Below are positions 40,721 to 54,515 of a DNA stretch of 64,000 nucleotides, piece by piece (within the stretch, counting starts at the first letter, position 1; each line of letters starts with the position of its first letter). The translations under genes were made by a program, and so were the position numbers. The DNA comes from Vespa crabro (Eukaryota; Arthropoda; Insecta; Hymenoptera; Vespidae): NCBI RefSeq assembly GCF_910589235.1, contig NW_025813667.1, positions 124,001 to 188,000 of the forward strand, in the 5' to 3' direction. The notes under the pieces were generated by a model. That model had not been told where the DNA came from. It saw only the letters and a list, made by a program, of their open reading frames with translations, and made no database searches.

Positions 40721-42394
40721 CGATAGAATATAAAATCATTGAAATTGAACGAGATTTCAAGTTTTCGTTTTTCGACGATACGCGTATATGAGCGAAAAAT
40801 CGTATATACGATATGAAAGAATGTTAAAAACTTTGATTCCAATATAAAATAGATGTTTGATCTTATGAAATGCAATGTTCTGAATCGATTGGTAACATTT
40901 TTCTAACTGTGGCACAAGTATTATTAAAGATTTCACGATTTTATCTTCGCATATACCGAAATTCGCGTATGTCGATTACGTTTTTCGACAATTATCATAT
41001 GAAAACGCGTATTTAAACATAGTAAAAACGTTATATTCTTGTTATATTCTTTATTCTGCATCGATAGAATATAAAATCATTGAAATTGAACGAGATTTCA
41101 AGTTTTCGTTTTTCGACGATACGCGTATATGAGCGAAAAATCGTATATACGATATGAAAGAATGTTAAAAACTTTGATTCCAATATAAAATAGATGTTTG
41201 ATCTTATGAAATGCAATGTTCTGAATCGATTGGTAACATTTTTCTAACTGTGGCACAAGTATTATTAAAGATTTCACGATTTTATCTTCGCATATACCGA
41301 AATTCGCGTATGTCGATTACGTTTTTCGACAATTATCATATGAAAACGCGTATTTAAACATAGTAAAAACGTTATATTCTTGTTATATTCTTTATTCTGC
41401 ATCGATAGAATATAAAATCATTGAAATTGAACGAGATTTCAAGTTTTCGTTTTTCGACGATACGCGTATATGAGCGAAAAATCGTATATACGATATGAAA
41501 GAATGTTAAAAACTTTGATTCCAATATAAAATAGATGTTTGATCTTATGAAATGCAATGTTCTGAATCGATTGGTAACATTTTTCTAACTGTGGCACAAG
41601 TATTATTAAAGATTTCACGATTTTATCTTCGCATATACCGAAATTCGCGTATGTCGATTACGTTTTTCGACAATTATCATATGAAAACGCGTATTTAAAC
41701 ATAGTAAAAACGTTATATTCTTGTTATATTCTTTATTCTGCATCGATAGAATATAAAATCATTGAAATTGAACGAGATTTCAAGTTTTCGTTTTTCGACG
41801 ATACGCGTATATGAGCGAAAAATCGTATATACGATATGAAAAAATGTTAAAAACTTTGATTCCAATATAAAATAGATGTTTGATCTTATGAAATGCAATG
41901 TTCTGAATCGATTGGTAACATTTTTCTAACTGTGGCACAAGTATTATTAAAGATTTCACGATTTTATCTTCGCATATACCGAAATTCGCGTATGTCGATT
42001 ACGTTTTTCGACAATTATCATATGAAAACGCGTATTTAAACATAGTAAAAACGTTATATTCTTGTTATATTCTTTATTCTGCATCGATAGAATATAAAAT
42101 CATTGAAATTGAACGAGATTTCAAGTTTTCGTTTTTCGACGATACGCGTATATGAGCTAAAAATCGTATATACGATATGAAAGAATGTTAAAAACTTTGA
42201 TTCCAATATAAAATAGATGTTTGATCTTATGAAATGCAATGTTCTGAATCGATTGGTAACATTTTTCTAACTGTGGCACAAGTATTATTAAAGATTTCAC
42301 GATTTTATCTTCGCATATACCGAAATTCGCGTATGTCGATTACGTTTTTCGACAATTATCATATGAAAACGCGTATTTAAACATAGTAAAAACG

Positions 42395-44285
42395 TTATAT
42401 TCTTGTTATATTCTTTATTCTGCATCGATAGAATATAAAATCATTGAAATTGAACGAGATTTCAAGTTTTCGTTTTTCGACGATACGCGTATATGAGCGA
42501 AAAATCGTATATACGATATGAGAGAATGTTAAAAACTTTGATTCCAATATAAAATAGATGTTTGATCTTATGAAATGCAATGTTCTGAATCGATTGGTAA
42601 CATTTTTCTAACTGTGGCACAAGTATTATTAAAGATTTCACGATTTTATCTTCGCATATACCGAAATTCGCGTATGTCGATTACGTTATTCGACAATTAT
42701 CATATGAAAACGCGTATTTAAACATAGTAAAAACGTTATATTCTTGTTATATTCTTTATTCTGCATCGATAGAATATAAAATCATTGAAATTGAACGAGA
42801 TTTCAAGTTTTCGTTTTTCGACGATACGCGTATATGAGCGAAAAATCGTATATACGATATGAAAGAATGTTAAAAACTTTGATTCCAATATAAAATAGAT
42901 GTTTGATCTTATGAAATGCAATGTTCTGAATCGATTGGTAACATTTTTCTAACTGTGGCACAAGTATTATTAAAGATTTCACGATTTTATCTTCGCATAT
43001 ACCGAAATTCGCGTATGTCGATTACGTTTTTCGACAATTATCATATGAAAACGCGTATTTAAACATAGTAAAAACGTTATATTCTTGTTATATTCTTTAT
43101 TCAGCATCGATAGAATATAAAATCATTGAAATTGAACGAGATTTCAAGTTTTCGTTTTTCGACGATACGCGTATATGAGCGAAAAATCGTATATACGATA
43201 TGAAAGAATGTTAAAAACTTTGATTCCAATATAAAATAGATGTTTGATCTTATGAAATGCAATGTTCTGAATCGATTGGTAACATTTTTCTAACTGTGGC
43301 ACAAGTATTATTAAAGATTTCACGATTTTATCTTCGCATATACCGAAATTCGCGTATGTCGATTACGTTTTTCGACAATTATCATATGAAAACGCGTATT
43401 TAAACATAGTAAAAACGTTATATTCTTGTTATATTCTTTATTCTGCATCGACAGAATATAAAATCATTGAAATTGAACGAGATTTCAAGTCTTCGTTTTT
43501 CGACGATACGCGTATATGAGCGAAAAATCGTATATACGATATGAAAGAATGTTAAAAACTTTGATTCCAATATAAAATAGATGTTTGATCTTATGAAATG
43601 CAATGTTCTGAATCGATTGGTAACATTTTTCTAACTGTGGCACAAGTATTATTAAAGATTTCACGATTTTATCTTCGCATATACCGAAATTCGCGTATGT
43701 CGATTACGTTTTTCGACAATTATCATATGAAAACGCGTATTTAAACATAGTAAAAACGTTATATTCTTGTTATATTCTTTATTCTGCATCGATAGAATAT
43801 AAAATCATTGAAATTGAACGAGATTTCAAGTTTTCGTTTTTCGACGATACGCGTATATGAGCGAAAAATCGTATATACGATATGAAAGAATGTTAAAAAC
43901 TTTGATTCCAATATAAAATAGATGTTTGATCTTATGAAATGCAATGTTCTGAATCGATTGGTAACATTTTTCTAACTGTGGCACAAGTATTATTAAAGAT
44001 TTCACGATTTTATCTTCGCATATACCGAAATTCGCGTATGTCGATTACGTTTTTCGACAATTATCATATGAAAACGCGTATTTAAACATAGTAAAAACGT
44101 TATATTCTTGTTATATTCTTTATTCTGCATCGATAGAATATAAAATCATTGAAATTGAACGAGATTTCAAGTTTTCGTTTTTCGACGATACGCGTATATG
44201 AGCGAAAAATCGTATATACGATATGAAAAAATGTTAAAAACTTTGATTCCAATATAAAATAGATGTTTGATCTTATGAAATGCAA
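42395..44285. repeat. Duplicated tract B, copy 2 (35-unit offset)
   Basis: Partner of 30,460-32,350 with 238G, 63A, 137A, 145C (43452), 184C and 240A in the same order and spacing. The match ends before 44,392, where a 63A is present here but not in the partner. The unit just to the left (42,054) has a private GAGCTAAAA change. Confidence 0.85.
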
Positions 44286-45463
44286 TGTTCTGAATCGATT
44301 GGTAACATTTTTCTAACTGTGGCACAAGTATTATTAAAGATTTCACGATTTTATCTTCGCATATACCGAAATTCGCGTATGTCGATTACGTTATTCGACA
44401 ATTATCATATGAAAACGCGTATTTAAACATAGTAAAAACGTTATATTCTTGTTATATTCTTTATTCTGCATCGATAGAATATAAAATCATTGAAATTGAA
44501 CGAGATTTCAAGTTTTCGTTTTTCGACGATACGCGTATATGAGCGAAAAATCGTATATACGATATGAAAGAATGTTAAAAACTTTGATTCCAATATAAAA
44601 TAGATGTTTGATCTTATGAAATGCAATGTTCTGAATCGATTGGTAACATTTTTCTAACTGTGGCACAAGTATTATTAAAGATTTCACGATTTTATCTTCG
44701 CATATACCGAAATTCGCGTATGTCGATTACGTTTTTCGACAATTATCATATGAAAACGCGTATTTAAACATAGTAAAAACGTTATATTCTTGTTATATTC
44801 TTTATTCTGCATCGATAGAATATAAAATCATTGAAATTGAACGAGATTTCAAGTTTTCGTTTTTCGACGATACGCGTATATGAGCGAAAAATCGTATATA
44901 CGATATGAAAGAATGTTAAAAACTTTGATTCCAATATAAAATAGATGTTTGATCTTATGAAATGCAATGTTCTGAATCGATTGGTAACATTTTTCTAACT
45001 GTGGCACAAGTATTATTAAAGATTTCACGATTTTATCTTCGCATATACCGAAATTCGCGTATGTCGATTACGTTTTTCGACAATTATCATATGAAAACGC
45101 GTATTTAAACATAGTAAAAACGTTATATTCTTGTTATATTCTTTATTCTGCATCGATAGAATATAAAATCATTGAAATTGAACGAGATTTCAAGTTTTCG
45201 TTTTTCGACGATACGCGTATATGAGCGAAAAATCGTATATACGATATGAAAGAATGTTAAAAACTTTGATTCCAATATAAAATAGATGTTTGATCTTATG
45301 AAATGCAATGTTCTGAATCGATTGGTAACATTTTTCTAACTGTGGCACAAGTATTATTAAAGATTTCACGATTTTATCTTCGCATATACCGAAATTCGCG
45401 TATGTCGATTACGTTTTTCGACAATTATCATATGAAAACGCGTATTTAAACATAGTAAAAACG

Positions 45464-46035
45464 TTATATTCTTGTTATATTCTTTATTCTGCATCGATAG
45501 AATATAAAATCATTGAAATTGAACGAGATTTCAAGTTTTCGTTTTTCGACGATACGCGTATATGAGCGAAAAATCGTATATACGATATGAGAGAATGTTA
45601 AAAACTTTGATTCCAATATAAAATAGATGTTTGATCTTATGAAATGCAATGTTCTGAATCGATTGGTAACATTTTTCTAACTGTGGCACAAGTATTATTA
45701 AAGATTTCACGATTTTATCTTCGCATATACCGAAATTCGCGTATGTCGATTACGTTATTCGACATTTATCATATGAAAACGCGTATTTAAACATAGTAAA
45801 AACGTTATATTCTTGTTATATTCTTTATTCTGCATCGATAGAATATAAAATCATTGAAATTGAACGAGATTTCAAGTTTTCGTTTTTCGACGATACGCGT
45901 ATTTGAGCCAAAAATCGTATATACGATATGAAAGAATGTTAAAAACTTTGATTCCAATATAAAATAGATGTTTGATCTTATGAAATGCAATGTTCTGAAT
46001 CGATTGGTAACATTTTTCTAACTGTGGCACAAGTA
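45464..46035. repeat. 238G-63A-209T module, diverged copy
   Basis: 238G near 45591, 63A near 45757 and 209T near 45903 match the module inside tract D six units further right and another near 50704-51019. This copy has private changes at TTCGACATTTATC (about 45765) and GAGCCAAAA (about 45909). Confidence 0.75.
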
Positions 46036-46717
46036 TTATTAAAGATTTCACGATTTTATCGTCGCATATACCGAAATTCGCGTATGTCGATTACGTTTTT
46101 CGACAATTATCATATGAAAACGCGTATTTAAACATAGTAAAAACGTTATATTCTTGTTATATTCTTTATTCTGCATCGATAGAATATAAAATCATTGAAA
46201 TTGAACGAGATTTCAAGTTTTGTTTTTCGACGATACGCGTATATGAGCGAAAAATCGTATATACGATATGAAAGAATGTTAAAAACTTTGATTCCAATAT
46301 AAAATAGATGTTTGATCTTATGAAATGCAATGTTCTGAATCGATTGGTAACATTTTTCTAACTGTGGCACAAGTATTATTAAAGATTTCACGATTTTATC
46401 TTCGCATATACCGAAATTCGCGTATGTCGATTACGTTTTTTCGACAATTATCATATGAAAACGCGTATTTAAACATAGTAAAAACGTTATATTCTTGTTA
46501 TATTCTTTATTCTGCATCGATAGAATATAAAATCATTGAAATTGAACGAGATTTCAAGTTTTCGTTTTTCGACGATACGCGTATATGAGCGAAAAATCGT
46601 ATATACGATATGAAAGAATGTTAAAAACTTTGATTCCAATATAAAATAGATGTTTGATCTTATGAAATGCAATGTTCTGAATCGATTGGTAACATTTTTC
46701 TAACTGTGGCACAAGTA
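46036..46717. repeat. 340-base and 342-base monomers side by side (units 136 and 137)
   Basis: Unit 136 lacks the C of AAGTTTTCG, reading AAGTTTTGTTTTTCG at 46221-46222. Unit 137 has six T at 46436-46441 in place of five. The two indels, about 215 bases apart, cancel and restore the register. Unit 136 also has a private change near 46061 (TTATCGTCGC). Confidence 0.9.
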
Positions 46718-47118
46718 TTATTAAAGATTTCACGATTTTATCTTCGCATATACCGAAATTCGCGTATGTCGATTACGTTTTTCGACAATTATCATATGAA
46801 AACGCGTATTTAAACATAGTAAAAACGTTATATTCTTGTTATATTCTTTATTCTGCATCGATAGAATATAAAATCATTGAAATTGAACGAGATTTCAAGT
46901 TTTCGTTTTTCGACGATACGCGTATATGAGCGAAAAATCGTATATACGATATGAGAGAATGTTAAAAACTTTGATTCCAATATAAAATAGATGTTTGATC
47001 TTATGAAATGCAATGTTCTGAATCGATTGGTAACATTTTTCTAACTGTGGCACAAGTATTATTAAAGATTTCACGATTTTATCTTCGCATATACCGAAAT
47101 TCGCGTATGTCGATTACG

Positions 47119-48809
47119 TTATTCGACAATTATCATATGAAAACGCGTATTTAAACATAGTAAAAACGTTATATTCTTGTTATATTCTTTATTCTGCATC
47201 GATAGAATATAAAATCATTGAAATTGAACGAGATTTCAAGTTTTCGTTTTTCGACGGTACGCGTATATGAGCGAAAAATCGTATATACGATATGAAAGAA
47301 TGTTAAAAACTTTGATTCCAATATAAAATAGATGTTTGATCTTATGAAATGCAATGTTCTGAATCGATTGGTAACATTTTTCTAACTGTGGCACAAGTAT
47401 TATTAAAGATTTCACGATTTTATCTTCGCATATACCGAAATTCGCGTATGTCGATTACGTTTTTCGACAATTATCATATGAAAACGCGTATTTAAACATA
47501 GTAAAAACGTTATATTCTTGTTATATTCTTTATTCTGCATCGATAGAATATAAAATCATTGAAATTGAACGAGATTTCAAGTTTTCGTTTTGCGACGATA
47601 CGCGTATATGAGCGAAAAATCGTATATACGATATGAGAGAATGTTAAAAACTTTGATTCCAATATAAAATAGATGTTTGATCTTATGAAATGCAATGTTC
47701 TGAATCGATTGGTAACATTTTTCTAACTGTGGCACAAGTATTATTAAAGATTTCACGATTTTATCTTCGCATATACCGAAATTCGCGTATGTCGATTACG
47801 TTATTCGACAATTATCATATGAAAACGCGTATTTAAACATAGTAAAAACGTTATATTCTTGTTATATTCTTTATTCTGCATCGATAGAATATAAAATCAT
47901 TGAAATTGAACGAGATTTCAAGTTTTCGTTTTTCGACGATACGCGTATTTGAGCGAAAAATCGTATATACGATATGAAAGAATGTTAAAAACTTTGATTC
48001 CAATATAAAATAGATGTTTGATCTTATGAAATGCAATGTTCTGAATCGATTGGTAACATTTTTCTAACTGTGGCACAAGTATTATTAAAGATTTCACGAT
48101 TTTATCTTCGCATATACCGAAATTCGCGTATGTCGATTACGTTTTTCGACAATTATCATATGAAAACGCGTATTTAAACATAGTAAAAACGTTATATTCT
48201 TGTTATATTCTTTATTCTGCATCGATAGAATATAAAATCATTGAAATTGAACGAGATTTCAAGTTTTCGTTTTTCGACGATACGCGTATATGAGCGAAAA
48301 ATCGTATATACGATATGAAAGAATGTTAAAAACTTTGATTCCAATATAAAATAGATGTTTGATCTTATGAAATGCAATGTTCTGAATCGATTGGTAACAT
48401 TTTTCTAACTGTGGCACAAGTATTATTAAAGATTTCACGATTTTATCTTCGCATATACCGAAATTCGCGTATGTCGATTACGTTTTTCGACAATTATCAT
48501 ATGAAAACGCGTATTTAAACATAGTAAAAACGTTATATTCTTGTTATATTCTTTATTCTGCATCGATAGAATATAAAATCATTGAAATTGAACGAGATTT
48601 CAAGTTTTCGTTTTTCGACGATACGCGTATATGAGCGAAAAATCGTATATACGATATGAAAGAATGTTAAAAACTTTGATTCCAATATAAAATAGATGTT
48701 TGATCTTATGAAATGCAATGTTCTGAATCGATTGGTAACATTTTTCTAACTGTGGCACAAGTATTATTAAAGATTTCACGATTTTATCTTCGCATATACC
48801 GAAATTCGC
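47119..48809. repeat. Duplicated tract D, copy 2 (29-unit offset)
   Basis: Partner of 37,230-38,920 with 63A (47121), 199G (47257), 193G (47592), 238G, 63A and 209T (47949). It is preceded here by a 238G unit (about 46955) that copy 1 lacks. To the right, a 63A near 48827 and a 240A near 49005 are not in copy 1. Confidence 0.9.
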
Positions 48810-48825
48810 GTATGTCGATTACGTT

Positions 48826-49741
48826 ATTCGACAATTATCATATGAAAACGCGTATTTAAACATAGTAAAAACGTTATATTCTTGTTATATTCTTTATTCT
48901 GCATCGATAGAATATAAAATCATTGAAATTGAACGAGATTTCAAGTTTTCGTTTTTCGACGATACGCGTATATGAGCGAAAAATCGTATATACGATATGA
49001 AAAAATGTTAAAAACTTTGATTCCAATATAAAATAGATGTTTGATCTTATGAAATGCAATGTTCTGAATCGATTGGTAACATTTTTCTAACTGTGGCACA
49101 AGTATAATTAAAGATTTCACGATTTTATCTTCGCATATACCGAAATTCGCGTATGTCGATTACGTTTTTCGACAATTATCATATGAAAACGCGTATTTAA
49201 ACATAGTAAAAACGTTATATTCTTGTTATATTCTTTATTCTGCATCGATAGAATATAAAATCATTGAAATTGAACGAGATTTCAAGTTTTCGTTTTTCGA
49301 CGATACGCGTATATGAGCGAAAAATCGTATATACGATATGAAAGAATGTTAAAAACTTTGATTCCAATATAAAATAGATGTTTGATCTTATGAAATGCAA
49401 TGTTCTGAATCGATTGGTAACATTTTTCTAACAGTGGCACAAGTATTATTAAAGATTTCACGATTTTATCTTCGCATATACCGAAATTCGCGTATGTCGA
49501 TTACGTTTTTCGACAATTATCATATGAAAACGCGTATTTAAACATAGTAAAAACGTTATATTCTTTTTATATTCTTTATTCTGCATCGATAGAATATAAA
49601 ATCATTGAAATTGAACGAGATTTCAAGTTTTCGTTTTTCGACGATACGCGTATATGAGCGAAAAATCGTATATACGATATGAAAGAATGTTAAAAACTTT
49701 GATTCCAATATAAAATAGATGTTTGATCTTATGAAATGCAA
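48826..49741. repeat. 240A / consensus / 121T module, also at 32.2-33.0 kb
   Basis: A 240A unit (48,874), a near-consensus unit and a 121T unit (49,556) repeat the order at 32,165-33,032, an offset of 49 units (16,709 bases). Private changes lie near 49106 (GTATAATTAA) and 49433 (CTAACAGTGG). Confidence 0.6.
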
Positions 49742-50349
49742 TGTTCTGAATCGATTGGTAACATTTTTCTAACTGTGGCACAAGTATTATTAAAGATTTC
49801 ACGATTTTATCTTCGCATATACCGAAATTCGCGTATGTCGATTACGTTTTTCGACAATTATCATATGAAAACGCGTATTTAAACATAGTAAAAACGTTAT
49901 ATTCTTGTTATATTCTTTATTCTGCATCGATAGAATATAAAATCATTGAAATTGAACGAGATTTCAAGTTTTCGTTTTTCGACGATACGCGTATATGAGC
50001 GAAAAATCGTATATACGATATGAAAGAATGTTAAAAACTTTGATTCCAATATAAAATAGATGTTTGATCTTATGAAATGCAATGTTCTGAATCGATTGGT
50101 AACATTTTTCTAACTGTGGCACAAGTATTATTAAAGATTTCACGATTTTATCTTCGCATATACCGAAATTCGCGTATGTCGATTACGTTTTTCGACAATT
50201 ATCATATGAAAACGCGTATTTAAACATAGTAAAAACGTTATATTCTTGTTATATTCTTTATTCTGCATCGATAGAATATAAAATCATTGAAATTGAACGA
50301 GATTTCAAGTTTTCGTTTTTCGACGATACGCGTATATGAGCGAAAAATC

Positions 50350-50580
50350 GTATATACGTAATGAAAGAATGTTAAAAACTTTGATTCCAATATAAAATAA
50401 ATGTTTGATCTTATGAAATGCCATGTTCTGAATCGATTGGTAACATTTTTCTAACTGTGGCACAAGTATTATTAAAGATTTCACGATTTTATCTTCGCAT
50501 ATACCGAAATTCGCGTATGTTGATTACGTTTTTCGACAATTATCATATGAAAACGCGTATTTAAACATAGTTAAAACGTT
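50350..50580. repeat. Locally divergent patch
   Basis: Six substitutions fall within about 215 bases, far above the usual density. They are ACGTAATG in place of ACGATATG (50359-50360), 50400 G to A, 50422 A to C, 50521 C to T and 50572 A to T. None but the change at 50400, also seen near 1294, is shared with another unit that I noticed. The 14-bp palindrome is destroyed here. Confidence 0.8.
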
Positions 50581-51105
50581 ATATTCTTGTTATATTCTTT
50601 ATTCTGCATCGATAGAATATAAAATCATTGAAATTGAACGAGATTTCAAGTTTTCGTTTTTCGACGATACGCGTATATGAGCGAAAAATCGTATATACGA
50701 TATGAGAGAATGTTAAAAACTTTGATTCCAATATAAAATAGATGTTTGATCTTATGAAATGCAATGTTCTGAATCGATTGGTAACATTTTTCTAACTGTG
50801 GCACAAGTATTATTAAAGATTTCACGATTTTATCTTCGCATATACCGAAATTCGCGTATGTCGATTACGTTATTCGACAATTATCATATGAAAACGCGTA
50901 TTTAAACATAGTAAAAACGTTATATTCTTGTTATATTCTTTATTCTGCATCGATAGAATATAAAATCATTGAAATTGAACGAGATTTCAAGTTTTCGTTT
51001 TTCGACGATACGCGTATTTGAGCGAAAAATCGTATATACGATATGAAAGAATGTTAAAAACTTTGATTCCAATATAAAATAGATGTTTGATCTTATGAAA
51101 TGCAA
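50579..51105. repeat. 238G-63A-209T module, right-hand copy
   Basis: 238G near 50706, 63A near 50871 and 209T near 51019 reproduce the module of tract D, nine units to the right of its 47.5 kb copy. It lacks 193G and 199G. Confidence 0.75.
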
Positions 51106-53306
51106 TGTTCTGAATCGATTGGTAACATTTTTCTAACTGTGGCACAAGTATTATTAAAGATTTCACGATTTTATCTTCGCATATACCGAAATTCGCGTAT
51201 GTCGATTACGTTTTTCGACAATTATCATATGAAAACGCGTATTTAAACATAGTAAAAACGTTATATTCTTGTTATATTCTTTATTCTGCATCGATAGAAT
51301 ATAAAATCATTGAAATTGAACGAGATTTCAAGTTTTCGTTTTTCGACGATACGCGTATATGAGCGAAAAATCGTATATACGATATGAAAGAATGTTAAAA
51401 ACTTTGATTCCAATATAAAATAGATGTTTGATCTTATGAAATGCAATGTTCTGAATCGATTGGTAACATTTTTCTAACTGTGGCACAAGTATTATTAAAG
51501 ATTTCACGATTTTATCTTCGCATATACCGAAATTCGCGTATGTCGATTACGTTTTTCGACAATTATCATATGAAAACGCGTATTTAAACATAGTAAAAAC
51601 GTTATATTCTTGTTATATTCTTTATTCTGCATCGATAGAATATAAAATCATTGAAATTGAACGAGATTTCAAGTTTTCGTTTTTCGACGATACGCGTATA
51701 TGAGCGAAAAATCGTATATACGATATGAAAGAATGTTAAAAACTTTGATTCCAATATAAAATAGATGTTTGATCTTATGAAATGCAATGTTCTGAATCGA
51801 TTGGTAACATTTTTCTAACTGTGGCACAAGTATTATTAAAGATTTCACGATTTTATCTTCGCATATACCGAAATTCGCGTATGTCGATTACGTTTTTCGA
51901 CAATTATCATATGAAAACGCGTATTTAAACATAGTAAAAACGTTATATTCTTGTTATATTCTTTATTCTGCATCGATAGAATATAAAATCATTGAAATTG
52001 AACGAGATTTCAAGTTTTCGTTTTTCGACTATACGCGTATATGAGCGAAAAATCGTATATACGATATGAAAGAATGTTAAAAACTTTGATTCCAATATAA
52101 AATAGATGTTTGATCTTATGAAATGCAATGTTCTGAATCGATTGGTAACATTTTTCTAACTGTGGCACAAGTATTATTAAAGATTTCACGATTTTATCTT
52201 CGCATATACCAAAATTCGCGTATGTCGATTACGTTTTTCGACAATTATCATATGAAAACGCGTATTTAAACATAGTAAAAACGTTATATTCTTGTTATAT
52301 TCTTTATTCTGCATCGATAGAATATAAAATCATTGAAATTGAACGAGATTTCAAGTTTTCGTTTTTCGACGATACGCGTATATGAGCGAAAAATCGTATA
52401 TACGATATGAAAGAATGTTAAAAACTTTGATTCCAATATAAAATAGATGTTTGATCTTATGAAATGCAATGTTCTGAATCGATTGGTAACATTTTTCTAA
52501 CTGTGGCACAAGTATTATTAAAGATTTCACGATTTTATCTTCGCATATACCGAAATTCGCGTATGTCGATTACGTTTTTCGACAATTATCATATGAAAAC
52601 GCGTATTTAAACATAGTAAAAACGTTATATTCTTTTTATATTCTTTATTCTGCATCGATAGAATATAAAATCATTGAAATTGAACGAGATTTCAAGTTTT
52701 CGTTTTTCGACGATACGCGTATATGAGCGAAAAATCGTATATACGATATGAAAGAATGTTAAAAACTTTGATTCCAATATAAAATAGATGTTTGATCTTA
52801 TGAAATGCAATGTTCTGAATCGATTGGTAACATTTTTCTAACTGTGGCACAAGTATTATTAAAGATTTCACGATTTTATCTTCGCATATACCGAAATTCG
52901 CGTATGTCGATTACGTTTTTCGACAATTATCATATGAAAACGCGTATTTAAACATAGTAAAAACGTTATATTCTTGTTATATTCTTTATTCTGCATCGAT
53001 AGAATATAAAATCATTGAAATTGAACGAGATTTCAAGTTTTCGTTTTTCGACGATACGCGTATATGAGCGAAAAATCGTATATACGATATGAAAGAATGT
53101 TAAAAACTTTGATTCCAATATAAAATAGATGTTTGATCTTATGAAATGCAATGTTATGAATCGATTGGTAACATTTTTCTAACTGTGGCACAAGTATTAT
53201 TAAAGATTTCACGATTTTATCTTCGCATATACCGAAATTCGCGTATGTCGATTACGTTTTTCGACAATTATCATATGAAAACGCGTATTTAAACATAGTA
53301 AAAACG

Positions 53307-54515
53307 TTATATTCTTGTTATATTCTTTATTCTGCATCGATAGAATATAAAATCATTGAAATTGAACGAGATTTCAAGTTTTCGTTTTTCGACGATACGC
53401 GTATATGAGCGAAAAATCGTATATACGATATGAGAGAATGTTAAAAACTTTGATTCCAATATAAAATAGATGTTTGATCTTATGAAATGCAATGTTCTGA
53501 ATCGATTGGTAACATTTTTCTAACTGTGGCACAAGTATTATTAAAGATTTCACGATTTTATCTTCGCATATACCGAAATTCGCGTATGTCGATTACGTTA
53601 TTCGACAATTATCATATGAAAACGCGTATTTAAACATAGTAAAAACGTTATATTCTTGTTATATTCTTTATTCTGCATCGATAGAATATAAAATCATTGA
53701 AATTGAACGAGATTTCAAGTTTTCGTTTTTCGAAGATACGCGTATATGAGCGAAAAATCGTATATACGATATGAAAGAATGTTAAAAACTTTGATTCCAA
53801 TATAAAATAGATGTTTGATCTTATGAAATGCAATGTTCTGAATCGATTGGTAACATTTTTCTAACTGTGGCACAAGTATTATTAAAGATTTCACGATTTT
53901 ATCTTCGCATATACCGAAATTCGCGTATGTCGATTACGTTTTTCGACAATTATCATATGAAAACGCGTATTTAAACATAGTAAAAACGTTATATTCTTGT
54001 TATATTCTTTATTCTGCATCGATAGAATATAAAATCATTGAAATTGAACGAGATTTCAAGTTTTCGTTTTTCGACGATACGCGTATATGAGCGAAAAATC
54101 GTATATACGATATGAGAGAATGTTAAAAACTTTGATTCCAATATAAAATAGATGTTTGATCTTATGAAATGCAATGTTCTGAATCGATTGGTAACATTTT
54201 TCTAACTGTGGCACAAGTATTATTAAAGATTTCACGATTTTATCTTCGCATATACCGAAATTCGCGGTTGTCGATTACGTTTTTCGACAATTATCATATG
54301 AAAACGCGTATTTAAACATAGTAAAAACGTTATATTCTTGTTATATTCTTTATTCTGCATCGATAGAATATAAAATCATTGAAATTGAACGAGATTTCAA
54401 GTTTTCGTTTTTCGACGATACGCGTATATGAGCGAAAAATCGTATATACGTTATGAGAGAATGTTAAAAACTTTGATTCCAATATAAAATAGATGTTTGA
54501 TCTTATGAAATGCAA
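53307..54515. repeat. Cluster of three 238G units
   Basis: 238G occurs in units at 53,307, 53,989 and 54,330. Only the first is followed by 63A (about 53600). A double change GCGGTTGTCG lies at 54267-54268 and ACGTTATG near 54451. These are the last 238G units in the window, so the mosaic region ends here. Confidence 0.75.
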
